This document shows positions 58,837 to 64,000 of a DNA stretch of 64,000 nucleotides, piece after piece (the first letter of the stretch is position 1; each line of letters opens with the position of its first letter). Under the pieces are notes generated by a model that was given only the letters and a program-made list of their open reading frames with translations, searched no databases and was not told the DNA's origin. Source of the DNA: Trissonchulus latispiculum (Eukaryota; Nematoda; Enoplea; Enoplida; Ironidae); assembly GCA_030248195.1 (NCBI GenBank), contig JASAND010030890.1, positions 45,737 through 109,736 on the forward strand, in the 5' to 3' direction. A program made the translations under genes and the position numbers.

Positions 58837-59089
58837 ACACTTTCCAGACCCCTTAAGATCCAACCAACCAGAAGCAACTACTGGGGGACCGGAGACAGGA
58901 GTCCAATCCGGGTCCTGAGGCAGCCTCGCTACATGTAGCGCTTCTACCAGGGCTGGGGGATCAAGAAGAAACCGAGGACAAGCCCGAACGGGAGGCGTCA
59001 GGCACCCTCGTACCCACGAAACCAGGACCTAGAAGAGATAAGAGAAGAGGGAGGTTCGCCTTTTCACTCACCATTGAAAGTAAAGAATT

Positions 59090-59162
59090 GGCCCAGTCGG
59101 GTTTCGAACCACGGCCCTTCTGATCCGGAAACAGACATGCTAACCAACTACACCACAGGGCC
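59090..59162 (-). repeat. tRNA-like head, unit 2
   Basis: Same 73-nt head as at 58594 with a few substitutions (CCCGACTGGGCC end, GTTTCCGGATCAG anticodon region). Confidence 0.6.
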
Positions 59163-60232
59163 ATCAGCTGAACTCCCATTGCAGGCTTATCAATCTTTCC
59201 TATGCCTGCCTCCCTTACACTTTAATTAGGGTATGTCCCTTATCTATTTATACTTATTTTCCACCCACTCCATAGCAAAATTGGCTGTACCGATTTGGTT
59301 AAAATTTTGCATATGGAGGTGGGGTAATGTTAAGTGCTCCCGGACACCAGGGGGCTCCCCCGAAGGTACTCAATACGGTGGTGCTACAAATAGAAAGTCG
59401 CCCAATATAGGTTCGATTCGAAAGCTCTCATTGAGCAGATAAAATGCTGTAATAGGGTGAATGCGTAAAAATGAACGCAAAATGAGTTACCGGGTCTCAC
59501 AGGAGTCAAAACTGCTGAAATCCGGTAAAAATGGGTCAAAAGTGACAGAGAGTGCTCTAACTTTTGCTAGGATTGGCTGATTGGGCTGAAATTTTGGCTG
59601 CGGATTGGGGGCGGGGAGAGGTGGTAGTTGTAGCTAAAACTGAAACTGGAACTAAACAGGCCAGCGAAAACATCACTAAGTAGCACCTTTAATATGTGAA
59701 TGCTTCGGCAGCTCTCTTTGAGTAGGTAAAAAAGTTGACATTAGACCAAAGTAGGGATATTGCTGGATAATTCAGTTAGCTGGTTTATAAGAGGAAAAAT
59801 GGCAACGGCAACCCGCTTACTCAAATAACTTTGTTTTACGTTTGATGCTTAACTGAAAGTCGATAGTGGATTCGATAGAGGAATTTGCTTTATTGATCAA
59901 GACTATGCTCAGGTAAAAGTTTGTGTTGAGTTCTAGTTATAAATAAATAGATAAATCTGTACTGACTTAATCAGACTATAAAACAACAAAACTCAAAAAT
60001 AGATTGATTTTGATTTTTATTCAGCAACAATATAGTAAATTTCTGACCAGTGTGCCTTTAGCACGCATACAACACATGGGGACTCGGTATTTGTAAGCTC
60101 CTTTTGGTTGGTAGGCACGAACGATAAATTTTATCTTCATGTCCTTGTAAACTTTTGTATTATGATAAAAGAACCATATCGTAAGTTTAGGACTCAATCT
60201 AAGGGCAGTTTGAAGAATTCAGGGAAGCTTAA

Positions 60233-62115
60233 GGTGGAGTCCACCATGAAAAAATTTGTGTGGTCACGGAGTTTGCTCATTTACACCCAAAATTTTGTCA
60301 CACATGTCTGCACATTGAGTTTAAATTTTGAGAAGTTTCGTTCAGTACTGAGCGAGTAGCCGGCTATTAATTGCATGTAATTTGAAAATTAGGTGAAAAC
60401 GACGGTGTCATAGCACATAAGGCAATTTGCACCTGAACATCCTTGAGAATGAAGCTTCATTCGGTTATATTTTGATAACTGATGTAAGCAAAGGATTTAG
60501 GGTAATTTTTAATGGGGAAATTCTATTTTATGGCTTTATTTACTGATTTTAGGGAGTAGCACCGGCGCTGGAAAAGCTTGACCACAACAATCATTTAACG
60601 ATAACTTGAATTTGGCGTATCTGCAGGCTGTGGTCCAAGAAGAAAAAATGTTCCCGATAATGAGAGCTTTCGGTTCATACAAAATTTGGCGTATCTCGAA
60701 AATTTAGAAATTGCTATTTTTGAAATTATGATTAACAGACCCTCATATTTGACCGTCCTTAACGGTCTTATGGAACGTCCTTAATTATGGAATGAAGTCC
60801 TTAATTTGGAACGTCCGAAATTAAGTCCTCAGGAAGTTAGCGACACTTTAGTAACTCGTAAGTCGTATACTAACTTAAGGGGGGGGAGGTCCACCATGAA
60901 AAATTTTATGGTCACGGATTTTGCTCATTTTCACACAATATTTTGTCACATATGTCCTGCATATCAAGTTTCAATTTCGAGTAGTTTCGTTCAGTACTTA
61001 ACGAGTAACCTGCTATTAATTGCATGCAATTTGAAAACAAGTGAAAACGGCGATGCCGCAGCAAATAAAGGCACTTTACACCTGAACTTCCTTGAGAATT
61101 GAGCTTCATTCGGTTGTATGTTTGTTATCTGATGCAAACAAAGAAGTTAGGGTAGCTTTGAATGGGAAAACTTTTCTTTATTACTTTATTTAGTGATTTT
61201 AGGGAGTAGCACCGGCGCTGGAAAGCCTTGAAAACGAAAATCATTTAACGGCCAATAACTTGAATTTGGTGCATTTTCGGGCAATAGTCCAAGAAGCAAA
61301 AATGTTCAGGACAATGAGAGCTTTCGATTGATATGAAATCTAACATATTTCCAAAAATTTGAAAAATCGCTATTTTTGAGATTATGGTTGTCCGACCCCC
61401 ATATTTAACCCCAGCGACCAACTGGGTGCACTATCCTGCACCATTTGTACCCAAACTCGACCTAAAGTCATCAATAATGGTGCGCAAATAGATAGTCTAA
61501 CATTTTATAGGTCTGTGTTGCCATAGCTCTATGTTATTTGCAAAAAAACGGGAATTTTCAAAATTTTGCTAAAAATTGAGATTTCTGCGCCAGAGAAATC
61601 TCGAAATCGAACAGAGTTAACTAGGATCAATTGGTATCGTTCGAATTGTCTTGTCATAAGCTGTGATTTGTAGGAAGTAGAATTTTTAATTAGGCCTTAC
61701 AGCTTTCAGAATATTTCATCAAAGTTGCTGACCCCCAATTCCAACGTTGCAAAACAGTCAAATTTGGCTGTTCGCAAACTTAAAAAATTAATTAAAAATT
61801 TTTGAAGCCCTAAATTAAAATTCTGCTTCCTACAAATCACCCTTCTAGATCGTATTTATGATATAAGATGGACGCTGAAGTGATCCGTTTTGTCGTTGGC
61901 GAGATTTCTCTGGCGCACGGAAAAAATCACCACTTTTTCCGTTTCCTATGTTTAACACATACTCACATCAACTTTGAGGTGAAATTACTCGCTAACCGTA
62001 AGAGATCCGACCTTCATTTCAAAACTCGTTAAAATATACCAATCGGACAACAAAATATGTGAAAATGAGCAAAATCGGAGATGGTCGAAAAATCTGCCAA
62101 AAATGGACCCCCCCC
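60233..62115. repeat. TTAA/G-run element family, two direct copies and a closing end
   Basis: TTAAGGTGGAGTCCACCATG (60229) and TTAAGGGGGGGGAGGTCC (60875) start two segments that run parallel for about 500 bp (GGTCACGGA, TTTGCTCATTT, GGGAGTAGCACCGGCGCTGG). The sequence closes at 62115 with GGACCCCCCCCTTAA, complementary to the 60875 start. The last 500 bp share blocks with the foldback at 32841-33535. It is a compound of one TTAA-type family, without a transposase ORF. Confidence 0.6.
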
Positions 62116-62246
62116 TTAAGTTTCCTAAGTATGTGTGGACTGTGAACTAATTTGTGATTCTCACATGAGTGTCGTGTTTCTCTGCTTTGTTATGTTTGCT
62201 GATGTCTTTCGGATTCCTGGTTATTATCTGTGTTTGGCTGCTAGGC

Positions 62247-62444
62247 TGTAGCGGATCAAGGTGACACAAGGTCAGCCCAGGTGGCTTTCAATAATATTAT
62301 GATGAGTAGCGAAAATCTTATTAGTCCCTGGCATATGTTTCCACATGGTTATTCGATACCAGTCGTAGGAACTACATGATTTTCAGATTCGTCCACTAAG
62401 TCGCCTGCTTGGAGGGTTAAAGTTGCACTGTTCTCCCCGCTACA
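62247..62444 (+). mobile_element. Second TGTAGCGGATCAAGG end, LTR-like fragment
   Basis: Starts TGTAGCGGATCAAGGTGACA like the element at 55243 and reaches CCCCGCTACA at 62444. The interior diverges after about 35 bp and there is no clear target duplication, so it is a fragment or an internally deleted copy. Confidence 0.5.
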
Positions 62445-62449
62445 TTCTG

Positions 62450-63671
62450 TGCTATTCTTTCGTCGAGAGTGCTTGTCACAATACCGCTTACTGTAATACC
62501 AACTGGAATCAATTAACTATATCATGTGTTTTATTTGTTGAGGAACATTTTTGTTTCTCTATTGTGTCTGAATTTTTGCTCCTCGTAGAAGGTTTCACCA
62601 TTCCAGCTAGCTACAAGTAGTGACATTTGGCGAGTCGTCCACGCTGACCTGAGACCACTGCTCCGTGTTTAAAAGTTCCATTTCCGTCTCAGCGTTTCGC
62701 CACGTCCAACCTATAACATTGCAGGTTTTGTAGCATAGTCTACAGTTTTCGACAAGGCAAGCAGTCGTTCATTGGATCAGTTATGAGCTCTGTTTCAAAT
62801 GCAGATGTTAAGTGAACTGCACTACTTGGTTTGAGTAAACAGCTTCCCCACTCAACTTATCTCCATTGCGACTATTAACCTAATTACTTTGCCATCCATC
62901 CAAATCAAAACATGTTCCGGTGATGGTTAAGCGTTTGCCAGTTTCGTCAACAGTTCATTTGGTTGGATCCATCATGTCTGCTCAAAGCAGCAAATAAGTT
63001 AAAGTAAAGTAGAGAAGTCTTGGTACTTTGCGAAAACAAACACACAGATTTCAAGTTAGTAATAAGAATACCTAGTATATATTAAATATTCATGACGAAC
63101 AGTTGTAGAGTTTATGCTTATAGCAACAAACTAGAGACTAGCTGACTAAGATTGAAGGTTCGCGAGTGTGCGCATGTCCCACTGGTCTAGCTTTGCTTAT
63201 CCGATCCCACTAAATAACGTGCCGACAATGTATATTTTCGTACCGCATTTTTATTGACAAAAAAGAAAGATATGAACTTTTACATAAAAATACCAGAACA
63301 AGTAGGCCCCAAAAGGGGCAGTATTCCTTTGTCAACCTTTTCTTTATTCAATTTCGAAATTGGTTTGCTGGGGTCGTTTCTTCCTGGAAGCGTTGAAACT
63401 CCCAGGTTTAGTTTACAACTTCACTTGACTTCCCACATAAGTGACAGCAGGCCTTGCTTGCCATGTCGGGCTGAACTGGTGATGTCCAGCGCAAGCTAGT
63501 GCCTAATCTCATTCCCTAATGCACTGATGTGTAGCTCCCAAGCTACACTGGTGCTCAAAAATCTGCAACCGTTTAGATTGCTGACAGCCGTAGACTGCGC
63601 GACGGATCTCAGTTCTATTGCTTAAGGTGCTGTGCATCGCTTTGTGTTAACCCGACCCTACAAGCTTCAAT
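62450..63671. other. Stretch without recognised gene
   Basis: Only short ORFs, with no domain signal and no clear repeat ends. Confidence 0.4.
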
Positions 63672-63995
63672 TTTTTATGAAAGTGGATGCAACTTTCCAA
63701 ATACCTTATTTTCGTGCTCTTTAACATTCTGGGACCAGTCCCGGATTTTTAGGTTTAAAGATAAGAAAGTTTTGGTTTTTGCTCTTATTCTCTCAGTACA
63801 TAAATGCTACACCGCGTTGGTTGTGATGGCTGGAAAGAGGGTACAAAAATGAACATTTTTGCTTTTACAACTTTTGAGCTGGTTCTTGTGGTTAAGGCAA
63901 AATAAGCCAAAAACGATTTTTGGGGTCAAAAAGTGGCCATTTTTGACGAAATCAGTTTTTTCAAAATTACTGCCAAATCTTACAGACAATGTCGG
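63672..63995. repeat. Dispersed segment, inverted copy of 50222-50545
   Basis: CTTTAACATTCTGGGACCAGTCCC and AAATGAACATTTTTGCTTTTAC are the diagnostic blocks. It runs to the window edge, so it may be the end of a longer element such as another copy of the hAT-like element. Confidence 0.55.
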
Positions 63996-64000
63996 CTTAT

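Larger units (their letters stand above)
58431..59220 (-). repeat. Tandem TGTAGCG...CGCTACA units with tRNA-like heads
   Basis: Unit 1 (58431-58933) starts TGTAGCGCTTCTACC and ends CCTCGCTACA. Unit 2 starts immediately at 58934 with the same sequence and is truncated near 59220. The first about 290 bp of each are near-identical. Each holds a tRNA-like sequence on the minus strand, so these are SINE-type units in head-to-tail order. Confidence 0.75.

Noticed and set aside
58314..58856. 180-codon plus-strand ORF
   Set aside because: It is antisense to tRNA-like heads and repeat units, with no domain-like features.

Overview
The window is eukaryotic and metazoan. It is AT-rich, gene-poor and full of transposable elements. 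It has split genes with GT-AG introns, eukaryotic tRNA-derived SINEs, LTR-retrotransposon gag debris and many short inverted-repeat DNA elements, and no operons or ribosome binding sites. The best lineage clue is the pairing of a single-exon seven-helix receptor resembling the nematode Srx/Srsx chemoreceptors with a tandem array of gustatory-receptor-like (Gr/GUR) genes. A nematode, or another ecdysozoan or spiralian with Gr-like receptors, is the likely source. The species cannot be named from the sequence.

Genes. All convincing host genes are on the minus strand between about 3.5 and 40.2 kb. Three paralogous Gr-like genes (17392-21087, 26234-29280, 34171-37381) share one architecture: a first exon of about 55-64 codons ending in phase 1, a large central exon of about 900-1000 bp, and, after an intron of 1.2-2.0 kb, a 36-38-codon last exon in phase 0 carrying the seventh helix with the motif SYVxIMVQMK. 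A fourth, orphan copy of that last exon lies at 3550-3660 and abuts a large foldback element. A GPCR (39137-40228) lies just beyond the array. Together they form a chemoreceptor cluster.

Mobile DNA, region by region. 0.2-0.93 kb: inverted-repeat element with a GC-rich structured core. 3.66-4.38 kb: 320-bp-armed foldback. 4.43-5.57 kb: tandem array carrying three tRNA-like SINE heads, inserted into an Asn-rich gag fragment. 6.27-6.35 kb: hairpin trio. 6.4 and 42.97 kb: a second tRNA-derived SINE family. 6.84-14.03 kb: broken gag gene whose 3' part is present in three near-identical 1.9-kb direct copies. 18.0-18.7 kb: Ty3/Gypsy-like gag remnant inside an intron of the first Gr gene. 22.99-23.72 and 50.56-50.92 kb: elements whose termini are packed with a repeated short word. 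31.7-33.7 kb: two adjacent TTAA-flanked elements nested in an older repeat. 42.46-44.35 kb: inverted-repeat element carrying a SINE and a hAT-like element. 48.19-51.51 kb: hAT-like element with a perfect 8-bp target duplication, containing a second hAT-like element with its own 8-bp duplication. 55.24-55.99 kb: solo-LTR-like element. 56.6-57.8 kb: inverted duplication of an unrecognised coding fragment. 58.4-59.2 kb: tandem repeat units bearing tRNA-like heads. 60.2-62.1 kb: repeats of the TTAA family. No reverse transcriptase, integrase or intact transposase ORF was recognised, so the mobile elements look non-autonomous or degenerate.
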